Shown in pieces: positions 17,367 to 24,810 of a stretch of 64,000 nucleotides of DNA. Under the pieces are notes generated by a model that was not told the DNA's origin, ran no database searches, and saw only the letters and a program-made list of their open reading frames with translations. Origin of the DNA: JAJDGF01 sp031549325 (lineage in GTDB: Bacteria; Bacillota; Clostridia; Christensenellales; Aristaeellaceae); assembly GCA_031549325.1 (NCBI GenBank), contig JAVBQA010000031.1, forward strand, positions 1 to 64,000, in the 5' to 3' direction. Both the position numbers and the translations under genes were made by a program. Each line of letters opens with the position of its first letter. The first letter of the stretch is position 1.

Positions 17367-18125
17367 TCATTTCACATGACAATGCACCGCATCGCGCAGA
17401 AACTGTGCGCAGCCGGGCAAGCTTTTGTCGTAGTGGACGGTAAAGCGCGAATCGTCGATGTACATCTGGGTCAGACCGCGATGCGCCTCAGCGGAATAGT
17501 GAGGCCAGGTGTAGCCGAGCCAGTCCTTGTGCAATCGGGCGATCTTCGCGCCCGTCTCGCCCTCGGGCCTCTCGCCGTTCCTCACGGCGTCCTCGATCAT
17601 CTGCTGCAAATCAGCAGAGGTCTTCATCATTTGGTCGTACTGTTCCTTGGTCATGTTCATCATCTTGCGGTTGCTTTCGTTGACGACGTCGTCGCCATAC
17701 TTCCCACGGACCTCTTCCCCATACTGCTTTTCGTTGTCGTCAATCAGCTGCTTTTTGAAGCCTTCAAATTTCATCGCGTCGCTCATTGCGGTGCCCTCCT
17801 CTATGGATGTAATGCTTTGCTTTACGCTGTCAATCAGGAGATCCAGCCGCGCGCGCCGCGCGGTCAGATCCCGCAGGTGCTGCGTAAGCGCCCGCCGGGC
17901 GTCGAAGCCAGGCTTGTCCAGCAGCGCCTTGATCGCATCCAACTCCAGATCCAGCTCCCTGTACAGCAGAATCTGCTGCAGCCGGTCCACCTGATCACGG
18001 CCGTAGATCCGGTAGCCCGAGCTGTTCATCCGCGCGGGGCGCAACAGCCCGATCTGGTCGTAGTAGCGCAGCGTGCGGGTGCTGACATGGGCCAGCCGTG
18101 CCAAGGCTTGGATTGTGTACTCCAT
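17367..18125 (-). CDS. MerR-family regulator with TipAS effector domain
   Basis: 252 residues. The N-terminal MerR helix-turn-helix (YTIQALARLAHVSTRTLRYYDQIGLLRP, wing SGYRIYG) and dimer helix are followed from about residue 115 by a TipAS-like domain rich in Lys, Tyr and Met. TipA proteins bind thiopeptides and other drugs and activate transcription by twisting a 19-base-spacer promoter. Start 18125 has AGGAGG nine bases upstream; an ATG six bases earlier is too close to it. Its own promoter has the 19-base spacer, so autoregulation is likely. No transporter target gene lies next to it. Confidence 0.9.
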   Translation of the reverse strand: MEYTIQALARLAHVSTRTLRYYDQIGLLRPARMNSSGYRIYGRDQVDRLQQILLYRELDLELDAIKALLDKPGFDARRALTQHLRDLTARRARLDLLIDSVKQSITSIEEGTAMSDAMKFEGFKKQLIDDNEKQYGEEVRGKYGDDVVNESNRKMMNMTKEQYDQMMKTSADLQQMIEDAVRNGERPEGETGAKIARLHKDWLGYTWPHYSAEAHRGLTQMYIDDSRFTVHYDKSLPGCAQFLRDAVHCHVK

Positions 18126-18149
18126 GGCCATCTCCCTCCTGACGGGATG

Positions 18150-18180
18150 AGCATACACCTTTACGTTACGTCAATGTCAA
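18150..18180 (-). promoter_or_regulatory. MerR-type promoter with 19-base spacer and internal dyad
   Basis: On the minus strand TTGACA (18175-18180) and TATGCT (18150-18155) are separated by 19 bases instead of 17. The spacer holds the near-perfect dyad TTGACGT-A-ACGTAAA. This is the classic arrangement of MerR-activated promoters and points to self-activation of the TipAS regulator. Confidence 0.75.
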
Positions 18181-18185
18181 GCGAT

Positions 18186-18235
18186 TCTGAAAGAATTAAC
18201 AAAGAACCGGGATCCTCAACTGAGAATCCCGGTTC
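18186..18235 (-). terminator. Rho-independent terminator of the second two-component operon
   Basis: GAACCGGGAT at 18204-18213 pairs with ATCCCGGTTC at 18226-18235, and the stem extends inward (one T-G pair) to a four-base loop. On the minus strand it is followed by a T-rich stretch. It begins three bases after the kinase stop codon. Confidence 0.8.
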
Positions 18236-18238
18236 GAA

Positions 18239-19510
18239 TCAAGGCTGATCCTGCTTTGGCTTCGGTAAGAACACGCCGATGCGCGTGCCGATGCCCGGCC
18301 TGGAAAGCACCTCGAAGTACCCGCCGTGGCGGTCAACAATCCATTTGGCGATGCTAAGCCCCAGCCCCGTGCCGCCGGTTTCTCGGGCGCGGGACGGGTC
18401 GGAGCGGAAGAAGCGCTCGAAGATCCGCGGCGTGTCCTGCTCGCTGATGCCGATGCCGGTGTCCTGCACCTGAAAGCTCGGCACAGCGCCGCCCGGAATG
18501 CGCAGCGTGATGTTGCCGCCCTCCGGGGTATATTTGATGGCGTTGTCGGTGAGAATGCGCGCCACCTGCTTGACCATGGCCGGGTCAGCCTCGCATGGCA
18601 CGTCGCCCGCTGCGATGAAGTGGTACAGGTGATGTTTGTCGATCATCTGATACTCTTCGTAGACCTCTCTGAGCATCTCCGTCAGGCTGAACGACTCGCG
18701 GATCAGCTCCGTGCGGCCGCTGTCGCCGCGCGCCAGAAACAGCAGCTGCTCGACGAGCTTGTTCATGTGCTCCGCCTCGGTCTTGATGGCTCCGATGCTC
18801 TCGTCCAGAATCTTCTCGTCGGTCTTGCCCCAGCGACTGAGCATAGACGAATAGCCCTGGATGACCGCAATGGGCGTTCTCAGCTCGTGGCTGGCATCCG
18901 ACACGAAGCGCATTTGCTCTTTATAGGCCTCGTGCATGCGCGTGAGCAGATTGTTCACGGCAGTTTCAAGGCCCACCATCTCGCGGTCGCCGGTGCGCAG
19001 CCGCGCGCCGGGCGTGGTGGCGCTGATGTTTTCTATGGCGTGCTCCAAGCTCTCAAAACGCGAGGCGTCGAAGTTGCTCGCGCTCAGGCGCTGGGCGGTG
19101 CGGCTGATTTGGGTGAGCGGCTTGAGCAGGCGGTTGGCGCTCCGCCTGCCCGCGCCACCCTGAAACAGCAGCAGAAACACCTCGACGCCGATGAGCGCCA
19201 GCATCAGCGGCGCCATCAGCCGCAGGTAGCCGCCCATGGACGCGGAATGCCACACGCCGTCCGGCGCAACGAACCAGTACGCAACACTGTCGACAAACCG
19301 ACGCAAACCGCCCATGAGGTCGCACTCAAACCAGCGGTAGGTGTCCTCTAACACCTCCCCAATCACGGACATCTCGGCGGTGTAGCAGAAGCCGACCACG
19401 GCCAGCACCGCGATCACGGCGTCCAAAAACAGAAACACCAAAAACAGCCGCCACGTCCAGCTGCGGCCCATGCGCCGGGCGATGGAAGATACGCGCTTGC
19501 GCTCGCTCAT
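18239..19510 (-). CDS. Sensor histidine kinase, second two-component system
   Basis: 423 residues with membrane helices at about 20-43 and 97-117 around a small extracytoplasmic loop of ~50 residues. A HAMP-like linker (LLKPLTQISRTAQRLSASNF) precedes the phosphoacceptor His208 (SDASHELRTP). ATPase motifs are ILTDNAIKYTPEGG, VQDTGIGI, FERFFR and GGTGLGLSIA. The small sensor loop suggests sensing at the membrane, as in envelope or antibiotic-stress kinases (inference). It lies 12 bases after its response regulator and ends in a clear terminator. Confidence 0.95.
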   Translation of the reverse strand: MSERKRVSSIARRMGRSWTWRLFLVFLFLDAVIAVLAVVGFCYTAEMSVIGEVLEDTYRWFECDLMGGLRRFVDSVAYWFVAPDGVWHSASMGGYLRLMAPLMLALIGVEVFLLLFQGGAGRRSANRLLKPLTQISRTAQRLSASNFDASRFESLEHAIENISATTPGARLRTGDREMVGLETAVNNLLTRMHEAYKEQMRFVSDASHELRTPIAVIQGYSSMLSRWGKTDEKILDESIGAIKTEAEHMNKLVEQLLFLARGDSGRTELIRESFSLTEMLREVYEEYQMIDKHHLYHFIAAGDVPCEADPAMVKQVARILTDNAIKYTPEGGNITLRIPGGAVPSFQVQDTGIGISEQDTPRIFERFFRSDPSRARETGGTGLGLSIAKWIVDRHGGYFEVLSRPGIGTRIGVFLPKPKQDQP

Positions 19511-19522
19511 GATGCCACGCCC

Positions 19523-20203
19523 TTACTCGCTCTCGCGCAGCACATAGCCGACGCCGCGCACCGTGCTGATGATTTTCACGCCGAACACATCGTCCAGCTT
19601 GCTGCGAAGGTATCGGATGTACACATCGACCACATTGGTCTCGCCCATATATTCATAGCCCCATACGCGCTCCAGCAGCGTCTCGCGCGTGAGCACGATG
19701 GACTTATTTTCCATCAAAGCCTGCAGCAGCATGAATTCTCGGTTGGTCAGCTCAACCTCCTGGCCGCTGTAGGTGAGGCGGCGGCGCGCCGGATCCATGG
19801 CCAGCAAGCCGCAGCTGAGCAGGGCTGTCTCATCCGGGCGCTCGGCTGTGCGTTTTCTTGTGTTGGCGCGGATGCGCGCCAACAGCTCTTCGATGGAGAA
19901 GGGTTTGGTGATGTAGTCGTCCGCGCCCATGTCGAGCCCGGACACTTTGTCCATCACGTCGTCCCGCGCGGTGAGCATGATGACGGGGATGTCGCTGGTT
20001 TTTCGCAGCCGCCGGAGCACCTCCAGGCCGTTCAGCTCGGGCAGCATGATGTCTAGCAGCACCAGATCGAACGCGCCGCTCTCGGCCATGCCGAGTCCGG
20101 TGCGTCCGTCCATCGCTTTGCCGACTTCGTATCCCTCGTGGGTCAGCTCCAGTTCCACAAAGCGCGCGATCTTCTCTTCATCCTCGATCAGTAGAATCTT
20201 CAT
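19523..20203 (-). CDS. OmpR-family response regulator, second two-component system
   Basis: 226 residues. The receiver domain has LIEDEEK, Asp51 in LLDIMLPEL, LTARDD and ITKPF. The winged-helix output domain has LTNREFMLLQALM, TRETLLERVWGYEYM and NVVDVYIRYLRSKLDD. It pairs with the downstream kinase. GAGGTG lies close before the ATG. Seventy bases separate it from the upstream DUF4342 gene in the same direction, so co-transcription is possible. Confidence 0.95.
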   Translation of the reverse strand: MKILLIEDEEKIARFVELELTHEGYEVGKAMDGRTGLGMAESGAFDLVLLDIMLPELNGLEVLRRLRKTSDIPVIMLTARDDVMDKVSGLDMGADDYITKPFSIEELLARIRANTRKRTAERPDETALLSCGLLAMDPARRRLTYSGQEVELTNREFMLLQALMENKSIVLTRETLLERVWGYEYMGETNVVDVYIRYLRSKLDDVFGVKIISTVRGVGYVLRESE

Positions 20204-20273
20204 GCCGCACCTCGCTCCTATGAATAAGCCGACATGGCGGGAGCTGTCGCCCCCGCCGCGTCAAACCCGCGAA

Positions 20274-20804
20274 TTATTTGTCCTCTTTTTTGTGGTTCTG
20301 CGCCTCTTGCTTGATGCTGTTGGCCATCTCTGACGCTTTCTCCATCACCTGGTTCACCGCGTTCACGGCCGCGGTGCCTTTTTCGGTGGCACGGATGTTG
20401 TACTGGAACCCGAAGAACAGGCTGACGATCAGCACGGGGATGATCCAGGGAAAGCAGATGATGATCAAAATCACCACCACGGTCAGCGGAAGGCTGAACA
20501 TGGCATCGCCCTTGCGCGCTACGTCCACAAAGTTCCTGTTGCCCCACTCGATGAAATTGGCGATTTGGCTGCCAATGCGGCTCATCGCGCTCTTGAACTC
20601 GCCGTGCCGGCGTGCGTGCTCCTCGCGGGATTCCTCGCGGCGGGTGCTGTAATCCTTGGCGCCCTGGGCGATCTTGCCTTCGGTTTCAAGAATCACAATC
20701 GCGTCCAACAGGTCCCAATCAGCGGCTTCCAGCGCGGCCTTGGCGTCCTCGTAAGACACGCCCGTGCGCTCTCTGAGTTTCTCTACCAATTCAAAATGAT
20801 CCAT
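20274..20804 (-). CDS. DUF4342 membrane protein with N-terminal UBA-like domain
   Basis: 176 residues. The N-terminus (MDHFELVEKLRERTGVSYEDAKAALEAADWDLLDAIVILE, in parts) is a UBA-like three-helix domain similar to that of EF-Ts and DUF4342 proteins. A charged linker follows, then one strongly hydrophobic segment (LTVVVILIIICFPWIIPVLIVSLFFG, in parts) and a Lys-rich C-terminus. Function is unknown; similar proteins often sit beside two-component systems, as here. The ATG at 20804 has GGAGG eight bases upstream; the open frame extends to 20927 but overlaps the LCP gene end. Confidence 0.82.
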   Translation of the reverse strand: MDHFELVEKLRERTGVSYEDAKAALEAADWDLLDAIVILETEGKIAQGAKDYSTRREESREEHARRHGEFKSAMSRIGSQIANFIEWGNRNFVDVARKGDAMFSLPLTVVVILIIICFPWIIPVLIVSLFFGFQYNIRATEKGTAAVNAVNQVMEKASEMANSIKQEAQNHKKEDK

Positions 20805-20858
20805 GATCCAAACCTCCGTTTTATTCGCTCGTTCGGTATGCACATAGCATAACGCAAG

Positions 20859-20870
20859 CGGATTAATCCG
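20859..20870. promoter_or_regulatory. 12-base perfect palindrome upstream of the DUF4342 gene
   Basis: CGGATTAATCCG is a perfect palindrome lying just upstream of a TATGCT-like -10 (20846-20851, minus strand). No good -35 is present. It may be an operator for the DUF4342-two-component unit; this is suggestive only. Confidence 0.35.
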
Positions 20871-20923
20871 TCTTGATAGCCGAATTAGAGGTTGATTAGA
20901 ATGCGCCGGCGTACGCGTTAGAA

Positions 20924-21901
20924 TCATCGATAGATGAACTCGAACAACAGTTCACGGTTTTTCGCAAGATCTGGCCTGATGGACCAAACGCCGCCCTCCA
21001 TGCTTTCCTCATATGTGCCGTTTGCCGGCAGACGGAACTGCTTCAGTTCGCTGGACGAGGTCAGCACCCGAGCGCCCAGCGCGGTCAGCTCGGGCAGCGT
21101 CAGGTTGGTGTCGATGCATTCAAGCGCCGCCTGGGCAAAACTGAAAAGCCGCAAGGGGTTGTTGGATCCCCGCACTTTTTTGAGCAGTGTGTCGATCACT
21201 GTGCGCTGGCGCTCGGCGCGCTTGTAATCAGAGTCGATGTAGCGGATGCGCGAGTAAAACAGCGCGTGGGTTCCGCTCATATGGATGTTTTTGCCATGCT
21301 CGGTCAGCGGCGTCATCAGCACGCCGTTGAACACGCGCTTTTTTCTGTAGGCGTTCTTCAGGCCCTCGTTGATCGAGTTCATCTCAGCCTCGGTAATCGT
21401 CAGCTCGATGCCGCCCACCGCGTCGATGAGCTTCGCGAACCCCTGAAAGTCAATGGCAGCATACTTGCTGATGTTCAACGCGAACGCCTTGTTCACTGTG
21501 CGCATCGCGAGATTCGCCCCCCCCAGGCGGTACGCTGCGTTCATTTTATGGATGCCTTGGTCGCCCATTTCCAGCATGGTGTCGCGCATGATGGAGGTCA
21601 GCTTCAGCTCGCCGCCGCTGCCGATGGATGCCACGATGATCGAATCTGAACGGGATCCGCCCGCGTCCTTGTCCTCATCACAGCCGAGCAGCAGGATGTT
21701 GGTGTAGCCGGTGGGCAGCTTGGCGTTGGCAGAAAGCGCTTCCGGAGCGCCCGCGAACAGCGAAAAGTTGATCAGCTGACCGGACGCCAGCATGACAAGC
21801 GCCCAAAGGATCAGTCCAATGAACACCAGACGGATCAGGCCGGACAGGCAGCCCCGCCGCTTTTGGGCACGCTTTTTTCGCGGTGGATCCTCATAATACA
21901 T
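20924..21901 (-). CDS. LytR-CpsA-Psr (LCP) family cell-wall polymer transferase
   Basis: 325 residues. A short Arg/Lys-rich cytoplasmic tail and one membrane helix (about 22-45) anchor an extracellular LCP domain with NILLLGCDEDKDAGGSRSDSIIV, LTSIMRDTMLEM, the KMNAAYRLGGA segment and SRIRYIDSDYKRAERQRTVI. LCP enzymes attach teichoic acids or capsule from a lipid carrier to peptidoglycan. The conserved Arg and Asp residues that bind the pyrophosphate lipid are present. It follows apbE by nine bases, so the two are probably co-transcribed. Confidence 0.93.
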   Translation of the reverse strand: MYYEDPPRKKRAQKRRGCLSGLIRLVFIGLILWALVMLASGQLINFSLFAGAPEALSANAKLPTGYTNILLLGCDEDKDAGGSRSDSIIVASIGSGGELKLTSIMRDTMLEMGDQGIHKMNAAYRLGGANLAMRTVNKAFALNISKYAAIDFQGFAKLIDAVGGIELTITEAEMNSINEGLKNAYRKKRVFNGVLMTPLTEHGKNIHMSGTHALFYSRIRYIDSDYKRAERQRTVIDTLLKKVRGSNNPLRLFSFAQAALECIDTNLTLPELTALGARVLTSSSELKQFRLPANGTYEESMEGGVWSIRPDLAKNRELLFEFIYR

Positions 21902-21910
21902 GGGTTGTCG

Positions 21911-22900
21911 TCACGCCCCGTCTTGGATCAGCGCGCTCGCGCCGTCCGTCATTTGTAAGCTGCCGTCGTTCAACACCCAGGTAGCGTCCACGCCGTCCAT
22001 CGATTCCACCAGCGCGCGCCCGCGCTCGTAGTCCATCAGGAACAGCGCTGTGGACAGGTAGTCCGCCAGCCCCGAGTCTTTTGTGATGGCGGTGGTTTGC
22101 AGGAACTTGTCCCCTGGCATGAGCGTGTCCGGATCGATGATGTGGTGGTAGCGAACGCCGTTCACCTCATAGTAGCGCTGATAGCCCCCGCTGGTGACAA
22201 TGGAAACGTCCTTTGCCCTGAGTTTCAGCAGCACCTTGCCCGGGTCACGCGGATCGGTTAGCCCCACCGTCCAGGCATCGCGCCCGTCCAGCGGCGCGCC
22301 GCCAGCGCGCACGTTGCCGCCCCCATCGATCAGGAAGGACGGCATGGTTTTTTCGAGGATCGCGGCGGCCTTTTCCACCGCGTAGCCCTTGGCCACGGCG
22401 CCCAGGTCGATGACATCGCCGCGGCCGAGGGCTTGCTCCGAGCCAAAACCGGCGCCGCCCCTGGCCGCGCGCAGCTGATCCATGGTGGGCACGCGCTTGC
22501 CATCTTCCCGGCAAGCGTTCCATAGGTCGATGACGTTCCCCAGCGATGGGTCAACTTTGCGGTCGGCCTTGTCGTACATGGCCTCGCACAGCTGAAGCAC
22601 AGCGGTCAGGTCTTCGTCCAGTGGTCCCGCCATGTCGCGCTGCGTGTTCAGCGCGAACAAGCCGTTTAAATCGGGGGTGTCATGGTAGCGGTCAAAGACT
22701 TTATGTAGCCGAATCAGCTCCTGGTGCGCCTGCTCGGCGGCGTCATCAAACGCCTGTCGGCTCTGGGCGTATCCGGTGATGCTGATGACCGTGTCAAAGG
22801 TATCCCAATAGGTTACGGAATGCTTGCCTGCGCTCCTTGCGCAGCCGGTCAGCGGTGCAGCAAGCAGGATGGCGAGCAGCCATGCCAGCCATATCCTCAT
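21911..22900 (-). CDS. apbE: FAD:protein FMN transferase (ApbE), lipoprotein
   Basis: 329 residues with a lipobox LTGC at 17-20, so it acts outside the membrane. ApbE signatures are YWDTFDTVISITGYA at the N-terminus, DLGAVAKGYAVEKAA, LIDGGGNVRAGG and TSGGYQRYYEVNG followed by HHIIDP. It covalently attaches FMN from FAD to Thr/Ser of extracytoplasmic redox proteins. GGGAGGTG precedes the ATG at 22900; the ATG at 22915 is less favoured. It is divergent from a NusG_II and Gx gene pair that is often part of flavin-linked extracellular electron transfer loci. Confidence 0.95.
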   Translation of the reverse strand: MRIWLAWLLAILLAAPLTGCARSAGKHSVTYWDTFDTVISITGYAQSRQAFDDAAEQAHQELIRLHKVFDRYHDTPDLNGLFALNTQRDMAGPLDEDLTAVLQLCEAMYDKADRKVDPSLGNVIDLWNACREDGKRVPTMDQLRAARGGAGFGSEQALGRGDVIDLGAVAKGYAVEKAAAILEKTMPSFLIDGGGNVRAGGAPLDGRDAWTVGLTDPRDPGKVLLKLRAKDVSIVTSGGYQRYYEVNGVRYHHIIDPDTLMPGDKFLQTTAITKDSGLADYLSTALFLMDYERGRALVESMDGVDATWVLNDGSLQMTDGASALIQDGA

Positions 22901-22939
22901 GCGCCCACCTCCCATTCTGCCATATTATATCACATTTTG

Positions 22940-22968
22940 TTGCGACAAACGTTCAAATGAGGTAAAAT
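22940..22968 (+). promoter_or_regulatory. Promoter of the NusG_II-Gx pair
   Basis: TTGCGA (22940-22945) and TAAAAT (22963-22968) are 17 bases apart, 17 bases before the TTG start. On the other strand a TATAAT near 22922-22927 probably serves apbE, although its -35 is poor. Confidence 0.65.
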
Positions 22969-22985
22969 AGCCGAAGGTGATTTGA

Positions 22986-23342
22986 TTGAAGCGAAATGAC
23001 TGGCTGCTGATCACGGGGCTTGCGCTCATCGCGCTGGCGCTGATGTTTGCGTTGCCCACGTCCGGCGTGACCGCGCAGATGGCGGAAGTGAGCGTTGGCG
23101 GCGCGGTCACCGAGAAGATCATGCTGGGTGTGGATGGACGCTATTTGGGGCAGGGCGCGCTGGGGGCATATGAAGTTGAGGTTGTGAACGGGACGGTGAA
23201 GATGCTGTTCTCCGCATGTCCCGATCAGCTGTGCGTGCGCCAGGGCGCGATTGCGCGCTCGGGCCAGAGCATCGTGTGCCTGCCCAATCAGGTATCCGTC
23301 ACGCTGTCGGGCGAGTCCGATCTGGACGCGGTGGTGCATTGA
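22986..23342 (+). CDS. NusG domain II-containing membrane-anchored protein
   Basis: 118 residues. It starts with TTG (GAAGGTGA ahead of it at suitable spacing), has one N-terminal membrane helix (about 6-26) and an external NusG_II domain with the typical CPDQLCVRQGAI and IVCLPNQV segments carrying three cysteines. This is not the transcription factor NusG. In Listeria-type extracellular electron transfer loci a NusG_II protein and a Gx protein occur together near ApbE, and the same trio is seen here. No flavinylation motif of the S/T-G-A-T type is visible in it. Confidence 0.88.
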   Translation: MKRNDWLLITGLALIALALMFALPTSGVTAQMAEVSVGGAVTEKIMLGVDGRYLGQGALGAYEVEVVNGTVKMLFSACPDQLCVRQGAIARSGQSIVCLPNQVSVTLSGESDLDAVVH

Positions 23343-23851
23343 TGAAAAAGAATACAAGCATGCCGGCGCGGATTGCGCGGCTCGCGATGATGATCGCGCT
23401 GGCGCTGGTGCTCGGGTACATCGAGCGGCTGATCCCTCTGCCGGTCCCTGTGCCGGGGATCAAGCTCGGACTGCCCAACCTGGTCACGCTGGCTTGCCTG
23501 TGCCTGTTTGGCTGGCGGGACGCGCTGGCCGTCTCGGCGCTGAGGGTGCTTCTGTCCGGGCTGCTGTTTGGCAGCGGGTTCTCGATGCTGTACGCGCTGT
23601 CCGGCGCGCTGCTGTCGTTGATGGCAATGGCTCTTCTGTGGCGCACGGGCGCGTTCTCTCCCGTGTCTGTCTCGGCAGCGGGCGGTCTGTTTCATAACCT
23701 GGGTCAGCTGCTGGTGGCGCTGCTGGTCACGCGTGCATCCGGGCTGCTGTACTATCTGCCCGTGCTGCTGTTCCTCGGCGAGATAACCGGAGTGATCACC
23801 GGCTTTGTTGCGTCTCTGCTGGTTCGGCGGCTCAACGCCTTGCTTGCCTAA
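23342..23851 (+). CDS. Gx transporter family protein (heptaprenyl diphosphate synthase component I-like)
   Basis: A 169-residue polytopic membrane protein: LAMMIALALVLGYIERLIP, then PGIKLGLPNLVTLACL and the Gx-type ALRVLLSGLLFGSGFSMLYALSGALLS. The family resembles ECF transporter S components and is found with NusG_II proteins and ApbE. Role may be in quinone-precursor or flavin handling (inference). Its ATG overlaps the previous stop by one base (TGATG). A strong terminator follows. Confidence 0.88.
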   Translation: MKKNTSMPARIARLAMMIALALVLGYIERLIPLPVPVPGIKLGLPNLVTLACLCLFGWRDALAVSALRVLLSGLLFGSGFSMLYALSGALLSLMAMALLWRTGAFSPVSVSAAGGLFHNLGQLLVALLVTRASGLLYYLPVLLFLGEITGVITGFVASLLVRRLNALLA

Positions 23852-23865
23852 TCAATGATTAACAT

Positions 23866-23904
23866 AAACAACGCACAATGGCACTATGCACGTGCGTTGT
23901 TTTT
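23866..23904 (+). terminator. Rho-independent terminator after the NusG_II-Gx operon
   Basis: AAACAACGCAC (23866-23876) pairs with GTGCGTTGTTT (23892-23902), followed by further T residues. Confidence 0.85.
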
Positions 23905-23971
23905 ACGTATAATGCGCCTTGTGTTAATCAAACGATTGACAACGCTTGGCAAATCGAGAGGAGAAAAGGGA

Positions 23972-24757
23972 ATGAAAAGACTGGTTTCTTTGGCGGTTGC
24001 CCTGGTGGTTCTGATTGGGGGATGCTGCGCGATTGCGGAGCCGACGCATGGAAACTACACCGACGAAATGAAGATCCCATATGCATTTGACCTATCCGAG
24101 CCGGACGGCGCCGATTCGGTGGAACGCAAGGGCGACCATGTGGATTCGCCCTACTACAACCGTCTGGACTTCTACAATATGCGGCCGAGCGACACGCTCA
24201 CCATCCTGCCCCGGTTTCAGACCCAGCAGCAGACCAGCGAGTGGTCCTGCGGCGTGAGCTCGGCACTGATGGTGCTGAATCACTTTGGCAAGCTGGGCGA
24301 AGACAACGAACAGACGCTGGCCCAGCACCGCTCTGCCGGCCTGACCTCCGGCAAGGGCGGCGACACGCCCAGCTCCACCAGCCTTACGCAGCTGATCGAC
24401 ATCTTCAGCACCGTGGGCGGTTTCGAACTCAAGAGCACGTTTGATCTGAAAGAGGGCGAGTCCCTCGGGCTATCTGGCATCCGCGAGTCTTTGGCCGAAG
24501 GCGCGCCCGTCATGGTCGGCTGGAACGACTGGGGCGGCCACTGGCAGGTGATCATCGGCTACGACACCATGGGCACCGAGACCGAGCAGGATGACGTCAT
24601 CATCGTAGCCGACCCGTATGACACCACCGACCACAACCAAGACGGCTATGGCGTGTACCCGGCTGAGCGGTTCATCTATAACTTTACGTTCTACGACTTC
24701 TTCAACGAGCAGGACAAGAACGACCAGTGTTTCCTGATCGCCAAACCGCTGGCGTAG
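23972..24757 (+). CDS. Secreted C39-like papain-fold peptidase
   Basis: 261 residues with a signal sequence (RLVSLAVALVVLIGGCCAIA) that could be cut by signal peptidase I, or by signal peptidase II at IGGC. The catalytic Cys lies in QTSEWSCGVSSALMVLNHF, the His in GGHWQVIIGYD and the Asp in IIVADPYD, a complete C39-type triad. Such proteins are secreted cysteine peptidases or amidases of unknown substrate. GAGAGGAG lies upstream of the ATG. It is a single-gene unit between two terminators; a TATAAT near 23909 may be its -10 box but the -35 is poor. Confidence 0.82.
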   Translation: MKRLVSLAVALVVLIGGCCAIAEPTHGNYTDEMKIPYAFDLSEPDGADSVERKGDHVDSPYYNRLDFYNMRPSDTLTILPRFQTQQQTSEWSCGVSSALMVLNHFGKLGEDNEQTLAQHRSAGLTSGKGGDTPSSTSLTQLIDIFSTVGGFELKSTFDLKEGESLGLSGIRESLAEGAPVMVGWNDWGGHWQVIIGYDTMGTETEQDDVIIVADPYDTTDHNQDGYGVYPAERFIYNFTFYDFFNEQDKNDQCFLIAKPLA

Positions 24758-24763
24758 ACGCGG

Positions 24764-24802
24764 ACGACAAAAGAGCGGGTAAATTGCCCGCTCTTTTGTC
24801 GT
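24764..24802. terminator. Bidirectional terminator
   Basis: A perfect 16-base stem (24764-24779 with 24787-24802) with a seven-base loop, A-rich on one side and T-rich on the other. It separates the convergent C39 peptidase and dehydrogenase genes and serves both strands. Confidence 0.9.
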
Positions 24803-24810
24803 TTGCTCCC

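Noticed and set aside
18204..18240. Sequence GGTTCGAATC resembling a tRNA T-arm
   Set aside because: It is the right half of a terminator stem directly after the kinase stop; no acceptor, D or anticodon arms can be placed around it.
22986..23342. Transcription factor NusG
   Set aside because: Only the NusG_II domain is present, behind a membrane helix; the NGN and KOW domains are absent.
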